From contig JAQJVL010000680.1 of assembly GCA_035578905.1 (NCBI GenBank), positions 372,001-436,000 on the forward strand: a DNA stretch of 64,000 bases, in the 5' to 3' direction. Below, in pieces: positions 53,131-64,000 of the stretch; positions within the stretch are counted from its first letter, which is position 1, and every line of letters begins with the position of its first letter. The position numbers and the translations under genes were made by a program. This DNA comes from Stictocephala bisonia. Its lineage: Eukaryota > Arthropoda > Insecta > Hemiptera > Membracidae. The notes under the pieces are model-generated. The model made no database searches. It saw nothing but the letters and a program-made list of their open reading frames with translations, and was not told where the DNA came from.

Positions 53131-55094
53131 TTACTAACCTTTTAATCACTGAGCTAAATTCTTATTTTTGATTAATCATGTAATGAAATAATAAATTGCT
53201 CTGTAATAATCATGGGAATGTTATATAATGTGTAGACATTAATCCCTTGAAAATATGGTTTTTGCTGTAAGTTATTAGAAATACTTTTAATTTGGGTTTT
53301 CCTTATAATACAGGGTGTCTACTGGTCACAAAAAGACATGAAAATTGCTTCTAAAGTCACGATTTTTTCTAGCGTTCCAAAGCATTACTAGAGGGAATTC
53401 AGAGGAATTTGTAGTGAATTGGGAAATTTGCTCAAAGCGTTCTGTGGTAAATAATTTTGCCAAAAGTATTTTTGTTTCTTGTCGTTTTCATTACGATATT
53501 GTTATATCTCTTATACGGTGTAGTCTCTTATCTATACATATAAAAGCCAAAACCCACTGATTCACTGATCACGGTTTCTCAAAAACCACAAGACCTAGAA
53601 CCATAAAAATTGGTACAAATGTTCTTCATGTGCCCTAGACGTGTACTAAGAAAGGATTTTTCAAAATCAGAATATTTAGGGTGGTTTGGGGGGGGGGGGG
53701 GTGGAAATTTGACAAAAAGCCGTGCGTATCCCTTGCACAATTTGGCTTATTGCATGAAAACTAATGGTTGGATCTTCAATCTGACAAAAAATCGTTAGTG
53801 TGGAATGAAATTATCTACAACTTTTGTATTTAACATTTTTTTCTATCTCATTTAGTTTACGAGTTATATTGCAAAACGTGAGTAACGCGAGGTTGCAAGC
53901 GCTACACGAGAGCGCATTGCTTGAAAAATAACTGTTGGATTTTCAATTTGACAAACATAGTAATTGAGGAATTAAATAATCTACAACTTTTGGGTAATTA
54001 TGCACTTTCTTGCCACCAAACAAATTTGGAACATTTTGCTTGAAATGGGTTTAGAATTGGCTGTATTTTCACGAGATATGCTTTTTATTCCGCGGAAATA
54101 ACGTATTTTACCGAAAAATTCTAAAAACCCAATGTCACAACTTTTAGTATTTTTGTCATATTTCCGTTAATTTAAATGGTATTTTAATCATCATTTTTTT
54201 TATTTTGATGAGTTTTTTGTGCTGAATACAAATTTGAACACTATTTTGGTCTATTACAAATATTTCTCGAGAAATAACGGAAAAACTACTGTCGCGGCGG
54301 AACGCGATTAGCGGCCATTACGCGATCATTATATACAACAACTATTAATCACAAAAACCGAATTCTCATATATTGCCGCCGGAGTGACGGCCGGTAGGCC
54401 GTCACGGAGGCCAAACGCCCGAATTTAACGCAAATTACGAATTTTGTTGAGAAAATGGACAATTAGGATAAGTTAGGTTATGTCAACAAAAATGCATTTT
54501 TCGAGCTGAAAAAGTAATTTTACTACAAAACCAGTTATATATTTGTGTTCAGCATAAAAAAACACGAGAAATGAAAAAAAAATTTGTCGAAAAATAACGA
54601 TTTTTAAAAAAGTTGATTTTTTCATTATTAGATAAAAATCTAGTTTTTCGATTTTTCGGTAAAAAACGAGTTTTCCGCGGATAAAATCAAACTCCTCAAG
54701 AGATATTAACTCATTTTTCACCACTTTATTAACATGAAATCGTATTTTCAGAGGTGCATAAGAAAGTGCATAATTACCAACTTTTGTATTTAACATGTTT
54801 TTCAATATATTTAGTTTATGAGATGTTTTACAAAATACTTAGAACCATTTCTGAGCACACTTATTGACGGCTACCCGATTAGAGTTTACAGCGCCACAGC
54901 GGATATTGCCGGAACTAAGATTGGTTGACGCATGCGCAATCTTACGGGTTTAGCTACTGCTGTTGTTAATACTGTAGTTGTAGTCTGCACTTAATCGTAG
55001 CCTACTGTTAGCGTACCTCAGCTAATCACTCACTCTGCAGTCTGTACTTAGTATCACTCTCTCTGCAGTCTGTACTTGTTAATAATACTACTGA

Positions 55095-56560
55095 TATCCT
55101 TACAATTGATTTATTTTTGGTTTACCGTTACCCAAATTGCCCTTTATTACTCATAGCCTACTTATCCATCCAACTATTTTATTTTTGGTTTACCGTTACC
55201 CAAATCGCCCTTTATTACTCATAGCCTACTTATCCATCCAACTATTTTATTTTTGGTTTACCGTTTTACAAATCGCCCTACAATACTCATAGCCTACTGT
55301 TATCCTTCCAACTGTTTTATTTTTTGTTTACCGTTATAAAAATCGCCCTACAATTCATAGCCTACTGTTATCCTTCCAACTGTTTTATTTTTGGTTTACC
55401 GTTACACAAATCGCCCTTTATTACTCATAGCCTACTGTTATCCTTCCAACTGTTTTATTTTTGGTTTACCGTTATACAAATTGCCCTACAATACTCATAG
55501 CCTACTGTTATCCTTCCAACTGTTTTATTTTTGGTTTACCGTTACACAAATCGCCCTTTATTACTCATAGCCTACTTATCAATCCAACTATTTTATTTTT
55601 GGTTTACCGTTATACAAATCGCCCTACAATACTCATAGCCTACTGTTATCCTTCCAACTGTTTTATTTTTGGTTTACCGTTACACAAATCGCCCTTTATT
55701 ACTCATAGCCTACTTATCCATCCAACTATTTTATTTTTGGTTTACCGTTATACAAATCGCCCTACAATACTCATAGCCTACTGTTATCCTTCCAACTGTT
55801 TTATTTTTGGTTTATTATAAAAATCGCCCTACAATTCATAGCCTACTGTTATCCTTCCAACTGTTTTATTTTTGGTTTACCGTTACACAAATCGCCCTTT
55901 ATTACTCATAGCCTACTGTTATCCTTCCAACTGTTTTATTTTTGGTTTACCGTTATACAAATCGCCCTACAATACTCATAGCCTACTGTTATCCTTCCAA
56001 CTGTTTTATTTTTGGTTTACCGTTATAAAAATCGCCCTACAATACTCAAAGCCTACTGTTATCCTTCCAACTGTTTTATTTTTGGTTTACTTATTACTCA
56101 TAGCCTACTTATCCATCCAACTATTTTATTTTTGGTTTACCGTTATACAAATCGCCCTACAATACTCATAGCCTACTGTTATCCTTCCAACTGTTTTATT
56201 TTTGGTTTACCGTTATAAAAATCGCCCTACAATTCATAGCCTACTGTTATCCTTCCAACTGTTTTATTTTTGGTTTACCGTTACACAAATCGCCCTTTAT
56301 TACTCATAGCCTACTGTTATCCTTCCAACTGTTTTATTTTTGGTTTACCGTTATACAAATCACCCTACAATACTCATAGCCTACTGTTATCCTTCCAACT
56401 GTTTTATTTTTGGTTTACTTATTACTCATAGCCTACTTATCCATCCAACTATTTTATTTTTGGTTTACCGTTATACAAATCGCCCTACAATACTCATAGC
56501 CTACTGTTATCCTTCCAACTGTTTTATTTTTGGTTTACCGTTACACCAATCGCTCTATAA
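55095..56560. repeat. 70-bp minisatellite in the Helitron leader (about 21 copies)
   Basis: Unit TTTTATTTTTGGTTTACCGT followed by TATACAAATCGCCCTACAAT, ACTCATAGCCTACTGTTATC and CTTCCAACTG, ~70 bp with shorter variants. It lies between the Helitron 5' region and its first gene, so it would be in the promoter or 5' UTR. The open frames over it (55461, 55872, 56012, 56340) are repeat artefacts. Confidence 0.93.
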
Positions 56561-56646
56561 AACATATTTAACGAGTTTAGTTACTGCAGTTGTAACTACT
56601 AGGCTGTTTATTTTTACTTTTGGCGTTACATTAGTACACATTTGCA

Positions 56647-57260
56647 ATGGAAATAATAAACTTCAATGGAGTCCCTACCCCTCACAGAGTAATACATACC
56701 AGGCCTGATGGCCAATGTTTATTTTATTCTTTATCGTATGTAGTTCATGGCACTGAGTCACGGGGTTTTGAGGTACGAAAAAGAGTCGTTAACCACGTAG
56801 CTAATAACTGGAGCAGATTCCAACCTTACACTTTAAAGCCATCGGGGGATATATACAGTACTAAAGAGGAATATGTGGCTGAAATGAGCCAATTTACAAC
56901 TTTTGGCACCACATGTGAAATTCAAGCCGCATCTGAAATATTCCCTTATGAGCTGCAGGTGTAAGGGAAGGAACATTACTTGGCGAGAGTTTTGGGGAGC
57001 CTGTTGAGGGAATCGGAAGGTTGCGGTTCACTGGTGAACTAATAAAAGGACACTTTGATGTGCTCATTCCTGTCACTTCTTTACCTAATAGTTCCGTTCC
57101 CACTTCTATAATGGATGTCCACGAAGTTGACCAGCTTTCAGATAATGTTGTCTCTATTTCGTGTTTGTCATCTGACACTGTTGAGTCAGATCATTGTTTT
57201 GAAGTAACCTCTCAAACCAACCAAAAACATGGAAAAAAAACGGCGAAAACGTTTTTCTAA
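56647..57260 (+). pseudogene. Helitron OTU cysteine protease domain, frameshifted
   Basis: Starts at ATG 56647. RPDGQCLFYSLSYVVHG contains the OTU nucleophile (D21, C24), and VRKRVVNHVANNWSRF is the next helix. The frame stops at 56962 (ELQV) and resumes from 56961 in another frame as EGTLLGESFGEPVEGIGRL, then RFTGELIKGHFDVLIPV, whose GHFD supplies the catalytic His. One single-base indel near 56960 therefore separates Cys from His. OTU domains are a known accessory of animal Helitrons and Helentrons and are usually fused to Rep. The second half runs to 57260. Confidence 0.9.
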
Positions 57261-57747
57261 TACTAAACGCACTAAAGCACATAGGGAGGCAGCTAAACGA
57301 TATAGTCAAAAAAATCCTACCGTGAACCTCGAGGCAGTAAAAAAATACAATAAAATAAATCCCGATGTGCACCGTGAGGCTTCCAAAAAGTACAGCCAAC
57401 ATAATCCTGAGATTAACAAGGCTGCCGTTCAAAATTACAGTTTAAAAAGAAATCGTATAAATATGCTTCCGTGGTCTAAAAAATTTATGTCAGGGTTCCA
57501 ATACAACTGCAACACCGATTATAACAAAGGTAAGACAGTTGAGGTTGGCCTTATGACTCCATGTAAATGGTGTGGAGCCATGAAATGGAAAGATGAGTCG
57601 CCAGGTCTCTGCTGTGGCAATGGAAAAGTTCACCTACCCTCCCTTCAGCCACCTCCGGAGCCCCTTTTCAGTCTGTTGAAACATATGCATCCTAACTCGG
57701 AACATTTTTTGTCAAATATCAGGCAATACAACAACTGTTTCAAATGA
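57229..57747 (+). pseudogene. Helitron N-terminal repeat and zinc-finger region
   Basis: The frame from ATG 57229 has a Lys/Arg-rich start, then four repeats of the type NPxxxxxAxKxY (KRYSQKNPTVNLEAVKKY and onward). Next comes the zinc-finger-like CKWCGAMKWKDESPGLCC followed by HLPSLQPPPEPL, the usual lead-in to Helitron Rep. The run of eight A residues at 57233 marks the shift from the OTU frame, and TGA at 57745 overlaps the ATG of the next frame. This is probably one protein with the neighbours in the intact ancestor. Confidence 0.88.
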
Positions 57748-59285
57748 CTTCTTTCGGCGCAAAGGAGATAAAAGAAGGCAACTTCATGCCAACGATTAAA
57801 GTTCAGGGACAGGTGTACCACCTGATAGGAAGTTTGTTGCCGTCTTCAGAGCGTGAGCCTTCGTTTTTACAAATTTACTTTGTTGGTGACGAAGAGAGAG
57901 AGTGTAACCTTAGGTGTAATAATGCTCCAGCTGTAAAGCCGATGTTAGTAGGCCAATTGCAACAAATGCTCCATGAAACAAATCCATACATTAAGGACCT
58001 CAAAACTGCTATTGAGAATGCACCGGGGGGAACCGATTTTCACATGGTTATAAATGCAGACAGAAAACCCGTAGGTGCACATAAAGGCCGATACAACAAA
58101 CCTACAACATCTGAAGTCGCTTTGGTGATTGTAGGACAAACGTTTGAGAAACGAGACATCATTCTTCGTGGCAGAGACACACGACTGACCCGTATAAGTG
58201 AGACGCATCGTTCTTATGATGCACTGCAGTACCCACTTATGTTCTGCCATGGAGAGGATGGTTACTCCATCAACATATCTCAGATTGATCCAAACACTAA
58301 AGCTGTCTTAAGAAAAACTGTATCGGCCTCTTCCTTTTATTCGTATATGCTCATGAACAGAGAGGGCCAAGAAAATTTAATTTTCTGTTACCGTAGTCTT
58401 CTTAATCAGTTTTTGACTGACATGTTTGCCAAAATCGAAACGGAAAGGTTAAATTTTCTAAGACACAACCAGAGTAAGTTACGAGTGGATGAGTATGTGC
58501 ATCTGCGGGATGCAATGAACGAACGTGACGGCCAGGCGTCTGAGCTGGGGAAAGTTGTGGTGTTGCCTTCCAGTTTTACTGGGGGGCCTCGCTATATGCA
58601 TGAAAGGACACAAGACGCCATGACCTATGTACGCCAATACGGTCGCCCCGATTTATTTATAACCTTCACATGTAACCCTAAATGGCCCGAAATACAGGAA
58701 CAACTACTTGATGGGCAGGCACCTCACTGCAGACATGACATTATCGCGAGGGTGTTTCACCTGAAAGTAAAACAAATTATGAATATATTTAAAAAAGGAT
58801 GTATTTTCGGGCAAGTTAGGTGCTTCATGTACACTGTAGAATGGCAGAAGCGTGGACTTCCTCACGTTCACATTCTACTGTGGCTTAACGATAAAATAAC
58901 ACCTAACCAAATCGACAGTGTTATTAGCGCTGAAATACCAGACCCTGATCTTGATCCAAAGCTCCATGAAATTGTTAAAACCACCATGATCCATGGACCA
59001 TGTGGAGGTTTGAACCCAAACTCTCCCTGTATGGTTAACGGCTCTTGCAGTAAACGTTACCCTCGCCCATTCACTAAGGACACTCAGACTGCAGACGATG
59101 GGTACCCACAATACCGACGTCGCTCTCCAAGTGACGGAGGCTTTAGTGTACAGATAAGAAATATAGACGTAGACAACAGGTGGGTCGTGCCATACAATCC
59201 TGTCCTGTTACGAACGTTTGATGGTCACATCAACGTAGAAATTTGCAACTCAATCAAGTCTATCAAGTACTTTGCAAGTACGTAA
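57744..59285 (+). pseudogene. Helitron Rep (HUH endonuclease), cut between its two tyrosines
   Basis: 513 open codons. The Helitron_like_N region spans about 1-250. Rep motif I FITFTCNPKWPEI is at about 305-317. Motif II GLPHVHILLWL carries the metal-binding H374-V-H376. The NxEICNSIKSIKY block ends with Tyr509, the first catalytic tyrosine of Rep motif III. One base is missing after TAC at 59268-59270, giving a stop at 59283. The second tyrosine (CKYVNKG) lies in the next frame. Rep nicks and joins single-stranded DNA in rolling-circle transposition. Confidence 0.95.
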
Positions 59286-61270
59286 ACAAGGGCAGTGATC
59301 AGGCATCGTTTGGTCTCCAGAATGAGTTCGATGAGGTTTCGCGGTACGAGTCCGGTCGCTACATCAGTAGTTCCGAGGCTGCATGGCGAATATTTGGCTT
59401 TCCAATCCATGAGAGGTATCCACCAGTAATGCATCTTTCGATTCACCTTGAAAATGGTCAAAGAGTCTACTTTAACCCTAACAATATTGAAGACAAGGTT
59501 AAAAACCCTCCAAAAACTACGTTATTAGGGTTCTTTGATCTATGTAAAGTAGATTCTTTTGCTCAGACACTACTGTACAGTGAAGTTTCTTCTTATTACG
59601 TGTGGAAAAACAACAGATTTTGTAGAAGAAAGCAGGGAAAAAGTGTCCAAGGATGCCCTGGAGTAAAAGAGGATGATGTTTTAAGTCGAGTTTACACTGT
59701 TCACCCTATGAATACTGAGTGCTACCATCTTCGTCTTTTACTTCATGAGAAACGAGGCCCTAAATCCTACAATGATCTAAAAAAGGTGGATGGTGTGGTT
59801 CATCCCACGTTTCAATCAGCGTGCAGAGCTCTGGGATTACTGGAGGATGATAACCACTGGTGCATGACTCTTGAAGAAGCTGCACTTTCAAAATCTTCTG
59901 ACAAAATTTGTGGATTGTTTGCAGTAATGCTGGTGTTCTGTCAGGTTGCTGCTGCCCTTAATCTCTGGGAAAAATACAAGGAAGCAATGTCAGACGATGT
60001 CAAATTGAGACTTCAGCAGCAATGTCCAGCAGGAGTGCAGCTTGATATTGCTGTTGTGTACAACAAGACCTTGATGTTGTTGGAGGATTCGGTCTTTGCT
60101 ATGTCTGGCCACCACATACAGCAATACGGCCTGCCTGCTCCTATTCAAATTGTTGATTTTGCCAATCGTGAGTTAATTAGAGAGGTTTCTTATGACGTTG
60201 TAGAATTATCTGAGTTAGTAAGAAAACACGAGTTAACTCTGAATAATGATCAAAGGCATGTATATGACACCTTAATAACCAGCATAAACTCTGACAGTGG
60301 ACATCTTTTCTTTCTTGATGCTCCTGGAGGGACTGGGAAAACCTTTCTCATTAACTTACTATTGGCTAAAATTAGAAAAGACAAACACATTGCAATAGCC
60401 GTGGCTTCGTCTGGAATTGCTGCTACCTTACTTACAGGGGGGAAAACAGCGCATTCGGCTTTGAAGCTGCCTCTGGACCTCAATCGTTATGAAACCCCAA
60501 TTTGCAATATTTCCAAACAGAGTGACATGGCTCATGTTTTGCGAACTTGCAAATTGATTGTGTGGGATGAAATTACTATGGCACACAAAGGAGGTGTAGA
60601 GGCACTTGACAGGACACTAAAAGATCTTAAGAATAATAGGAGCTTGATGGGTGGAGTGACGGTACTTCTTGCTGGAGACTTTAGACAGACCTTACCTGTA
60701 GTTCCTATAGGAACTCGTGCGGATGAAATTAAGGCATGTCTAAAGTCTTCAAACTTATGGACATTGGTGAAAACTCTTACATTGAAAATTAACATGAGAG
60801 TTGAAATGATGGGTCAGTCTGGAATGGAAGAGTTTTCAAACCTACTATTACAAATCGGGAACGGTCAAGTACAACAGCATAACGGTAAAATATGTATTCC
60901 AGAGACCCTGTGTACTATTGTCAATACAATGCAGGATTTTATTGATTTTGTATATCCAAATTAAAAAAGTATCACTCTCATTGACCCGAATTGGCTGAGA
61001 GAAAGAGCTATTCTCACTCCAACCAACGAATTCGCGACCAGTATCAACAACATCCTGTTGGATCAACTTCCCGCAGAGGAGATGAAGTACGAGTCAGTAG
61101 ATTGTGTGGTGGTTGTAGAGGACGCAGTTCACTACCCTGTGGAGTTCCTCCATACATTAAACCCACCGGGGATTCCACCTCATAGCCTCCAACTTAAGGT
61201 GGGAGTACCAATCATGCTGCTCCGAAACATCAATCCCCTAAAATGTGCAATGGCACCAGACTGCAGGTGA
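59273..61270 (+). pseudogene. Helitron Rep end plus Pif1-like helicase
   Basis: The frame contains CKYVNKGSDQA (second Rep tyrosine), a linker with SSEAAWRIFGFPIHERYP, and an SF1B Pif1-type helicase. Numbered from the open frame start at 59243, Walker A GGTGKT is 362-367, Walker B VWDE 440-443 and motif III GDFRQ 478-482. An in-frame TAA at 60962 interrupts it; the same frame continues through DPNWLRERAILTPTNE and LKVGVPIMLLRNINP to 61270. A single indel at about 61240 then shifts the remainder. Confidence 0.95.
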
Positions 61271-61602
61271 AGGCCCTATCCAAACATTTGATTGAAGCAA
61301 CCATCATCACAGGAGCAGGCGAGGGAGAAACAGTCTTTATACCGCGAATCCCGTTAATCCCATCTGATTACCACTTCACCTTTAAACGTCTACAATTTCC
61401 TGTTGAAGTATCTTTTGCCATGACCATAAACAAAGCACAAGGTCAAACTCTAAAAGTAGCTGGTGTAGATTTGCGGCAAGATTGTTTCTCCCACGGTCAA
61501 CTCTATGTTGCCTGCTCTAGAGTCAGCTCTTCAAAGAATTTATACATATTGCAGCCGGAAGGTCAAACGTCTAATGTAGTCTATAGAGAAGTACTACCAT
61601 AA
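61243..61602 (+). pseudogene. Helitron helicase C-terminus
   Basis: LCNGTRLQVKAL leads into FIPRIPLIPSDYHFTFKRLQ, then SFAMTINKAQGQTL (motif V) and QLYVACSRVSSSKNLYIL (motif VI region) with a natural stop at 61600. Homologous to the relic at 8846-9232. Confidence 0.95.
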
Positions 61603-61686
61603 AAGGTTAAATTAATTTTTGTTTTCGTCGGAATGTAAGTTTATTTAGTAAAGTTAGCAATAGCGAAGCATTGCCGGGTCAGCTAG

Positions 61687-63522
61687 TACGATATAAAAAC
61701 CGTATTGAGGGTGCAGAGAACTAGCCATCTTTTTGCCCACTCAAAATTATCATACTTCTCTTTCCTCTTTTCAGAAAAAGAGAATGGTGTAAACGTATTA
61801 ATCAGGCAACCATTCGTCATCATCCCTACTCAAAATATCGTACGTTTGCTACTATTAGTACCATATGCGAAGTTATGCATTCTTTCTGTGTACTAACGGA
61901 GTTCAAATAGTGTTGTGAATTGTCAATATTACAACATGTTTTAATGTTATACATTTATATAACTGTGCAATCTATAAATTTAAAAATGTTTTAGTTACTT
62001 TTAAATTTTTTTCGTGGATGAAAGTGATTAACTGTGTGCTTTACAATATTTGAATTCACAATAGGTATTTAATATTGAAACGTTCTTGGTTGCCATATTC
62101 CAATTCTCCATTGTAGTACGGAGGGAAATAAGAAAATACAGCTCGCTATTGGCAGCACCGGACCGGATGTTCATTGATCAGTGTTTGTTTTGTTTATGGT
62201 CTGTTATACCTTTCGTTGGATCGTAATTGTTCAAAGTGGTGGGTATCTAACTGGCGTGTTTTAGTGTTTAGTTGTGCTTTAAACTTTATATTTGTTAACG
62301 AAATTTCGTCAACTTTATAATTCTCTTCTGAGTCTTTAAGGTACTAGGCCTATTATTACAGTTAGTTTTTGTTAGATCTAGTGTTTGTTTTTATGCGTAT
62401 AGCAATTTTGATTTATAAAGAACTTTAGTACCAAATTGTTGGTTTTTATTATTGTTCAAAATAGGCCTAAAATTAGTCTAATAAAAGTGATTAGTGTTTG
62501 TGCACAATGCCTGGAAAGTGCAAATTTCAGAACTTGTGGCTCGAAGAAGAAAATTTGAAGAAGTGGCTTATTTATTTTTTTATTTTTTTTTTGGAAAAAT
62601 GAAAGTTATATACATTCAAGCATATATGTATTGCAAAAAATCATTTGATATTTCCCATTCAGCCTCAAATAGTATTAAATTGCACTCTCAGGGGGAAAAA
62701 TCATAGCTTGATAGAAAATAACCTGAAAAGTGGTAAGCAAATGATGCTAGTTCACTGTTTTGATCAAAATAGACCCTCATCTGATAACCTTAGACCTTCA
62801 TGCACTCTATGACTAGGCCTAATATATAAATAGAAACAGATACTGATACAGGCAATATATTAAAAGCTTCTCCTACAACAAGCTAAAGTCATGAAACAGA
62901 ATCTTCATTTTCTAATTCTGAGATTGTGACAAGTCTGAAATTTTATGGGGCTGAAGAATTGTTTGTATGATTTTTAATTGTGTATTGAAATTTTAAATTT
63001 ATATTTACTACAAAACAAATGACAATTTTGTTTATCAGTGTTTATAATAGTACATAGGAGCACATGGTGGTACATAGGAACACTTACAGACTGTTTACAA
63101 GGTAAATTAATCCATTGTAAACATAATGCTAAATTAAGAATTGAACCTACTGCAGACATGTGTCATCATCACATAAATCATTGTGAAAATATAAGTAGGT
63201 AATACTCAATTAGCAGGGTTTCATATTAAGAGTCTGAACCTGCTTTTTGTTTTGTTTTCATAGTAATAATGAAATATGTCTGCAAATCCATTTTACTCGC
63301 ACAATGCTGGGCTTATTTTAATAAATAGTGTTAGCCTACTTTGATCTGTTGTATTTATTCTATATTTGGTCCATTAAAGGTTAATAATGTAGACCTTCAT
63401 TAATGTAGTAGAATATGACTGAAAATAATGCAATGTTATAACGTGAACCGTATTCACCATTACTCTGATGAATTTTCATGTTGTAAGGTCATGAAAAGTC
63501 ATGAATTTTCATTTCTATTTGG
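61687..63522. other. Right part of the Helitron-split TIR element
   Basis: AT-rich, largely non-coding. It contains the candidate transposase start at 62507. The moderately GC-rich stretch 62090-62300 could be its promoter or leader. Confidence 0.5.
62507..62570 (+). pseudogene. Candidate transposase N-terminal exon
   Basis: ATG at 62507 opens KCKFQNLWLEEENLKKWL, in the style of the start of BED/hAT-like and domesticated transposases (a Trp...Lys-Trp-Leu pattern), then degenerates into a T-rich run. It lies within the TIR element 53311-63536, so it may be the remnant of that element's transposase. Confidence 0.4.
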
Positions 63523-63540
63523 CAGTAGACACCCTGTAAT

Positions 63541-63690
63541 ATACAACTTTGGTGCTCAGTTGCTTAGACTTCAGACTGCAGAGTGCTAGGTCCAAGGTTC
63601 ACTCATTGAATAAAGTTCATGCACAGTCCTGCTGGACCATGTGAAGTGGCAAGTACAGTATTTTTTATTTATTTTTTTTTAAAGCCTTGT
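63541..63690 (+). mobile_element. tRNA-derived SINE, copy 2 (diverged)
   Basis: Matches the SINE at 7630: GGTGCTCAGTTGCTTAGACT, AGGTCCAAGGTTC, then a deletion and ACTCATTGAATAAAGTTCAT with an AT-rich tail. The second half of the B box and the following ~30 bp are missing. It begins beside the right end of the TIR element. Confidence 0.75.
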
Positions 63691-63699
63691 GGTTTCCTA

Positions 63700-64000
63700 A
63701 GATCACATGTCAAATTAGAAGTAGCCATATCTCTTACCGTGTTAATTTATTACATTCCATCAGATCTGAGGTATTGGTCACTTTTCTTTTAGAATAAGTC
63801 TTATATAATTTAGCAAAGTATAATTTATAACTCCACGAGGTTTTTTTTTTTATATTTGTAAAACTTCCAATCCAACAATAATGTAAATAAATAGATTAAT
63901 CCGCTTTTCATGTATTGCAACTTTGACAAATTCTAGGTACAAAGAATGAGACCTAAAATTAGCTAGGAAATTTATTGAGAAAAAGTATGATGCAAGGCAC
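63700..64000. other. No gene seen
   Basis: AT-rich sequence to the window edge with no supported feature. Confidence 0.5.

Larger units (their letters stand above)
53531..61686 (+). mobile_element. Complete Helitron, 8156 bp, non-functional
   Basis: The 5' end starts TCTATACATATAAAAGCCAA after an A. The 3' end has the hairpin GCAAT-AGCGAAGC-ATTGC (61657-61674) 8 bases before the terminal CTAG (61683-61686), followed by T. This is a canonical Helitron with A|TC...CTAG|T insertion and no duplication. Order inside: AT-rich 5' region with an ACAACTTTTGTATTTAACAT motif twice (53818, 54777), a 70-bp minisatellite, OTU protease, a zinc-finger/repeat protein, Rep, and Pif1-like helicase, all on the plus strand. 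Confidence 0.96.
53311..63536. mobile_element. TIR element split by a Helitron (about 2.07 kb when emptied)
   Basis: CAGGGTGTCTACTG at 53311-53324 and its exact complement at 63523-63536 form 14-bp terminal repeats, with ATGAAAATT shared further in on both sides. TAATA lies outside both ends, so the duplication is TA or TAATA. Removing the Helitron leaves 2071 bp. A possible transposase start is at 62507. The superfamily is not clear. Confidence 0.75.

Noticed and set aside
54473..54805. Minus-strand 110-codon gene in the Helitron
   Set aside because: It is a lysine/phenylalanine-rich frame produced by AT-rich Helitron 5' DNA and runs opposite to the element's genes.
55461..56571. Several 68-122-codon repeat ORFs
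   Set aside because: They are read-throughs of the 70-bp minisatellite in the Helitron leader.

Overview
This is eukaryotic nuclear DNA, almost certainly from an insect. It is AT-rich and intron-bearing, and it is filled with Jockey-like LINEs, mariner, Merlin, piggyBac-like, hAT-like and Helitron elements and tRNA-derived SINEs. Short CCTAA tracts (complement of the insect telomere repeat TTAGG) and the general style suggest, but do not prove, a hemipteran. Nothing prokaryotic is present (no operons, Shine-Dalgarno sites or CRISPR).

Layout. 1-3848 is an 89-bp satellite with an embedded 721-bp higher-order unit. 3992-5099 is a 37-bp minisatellite that mimics a 410-codon ORF. 5150-9630 is mostly non-coding, with three weak candidate host exons, a tRNA-SINE and a Helitron relic. 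9633-12056 is a hAT-like element holding a second hAT-like element. 12643-12922 is a fold-back element with hammerhead-like motifs. About 14000-19250 is a decayed LINE on the minus strand, broken by 36-bp minisatellites.

The one clear host gene is TAF11 (TFIID subunit 11), plus strand, four coding exons: 22345-22721, 24730-24817, 36581-36677 and 52858-52991. It encodes 231 residues with all junctions GT-AG and in phase, and a poly(A) signal near 53102. About 30 kb of the roughly 30.6-kb coding span is intron. The introns hold a Merlin element with identical inverted repeats, several TTAA-flanked piggyBac-like elements, a 0.9-kb near-perfect palindrome, two LINEs with precise nested insertions, a composite mariner and an SGNH-hydrolase reading frame.

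Downstream of TAF11 lies a nest: a TIR element (53311-63536) interrupted by a complete 8.2-kb Helitron (53531-61686) that encodes OTU protease, HUH Rep and Pif1-like helicase domains. The Helitron is disabled by several indels and one stop, and it carries about 21 copies of a 70-bp minisatellite upstream of its genes.

The most unusual signal is shared by at least six TTAA-flanked elements. Each carries, at one end only, family-specific palindromes repeated at 41-43 bp spacing. Three of these families share the palindrome core CGATATATCG, exactly 43 bp apart, together with a homologous first transposase exon. In every case where coding remains, the palindromes lie at the promoter/5' end.
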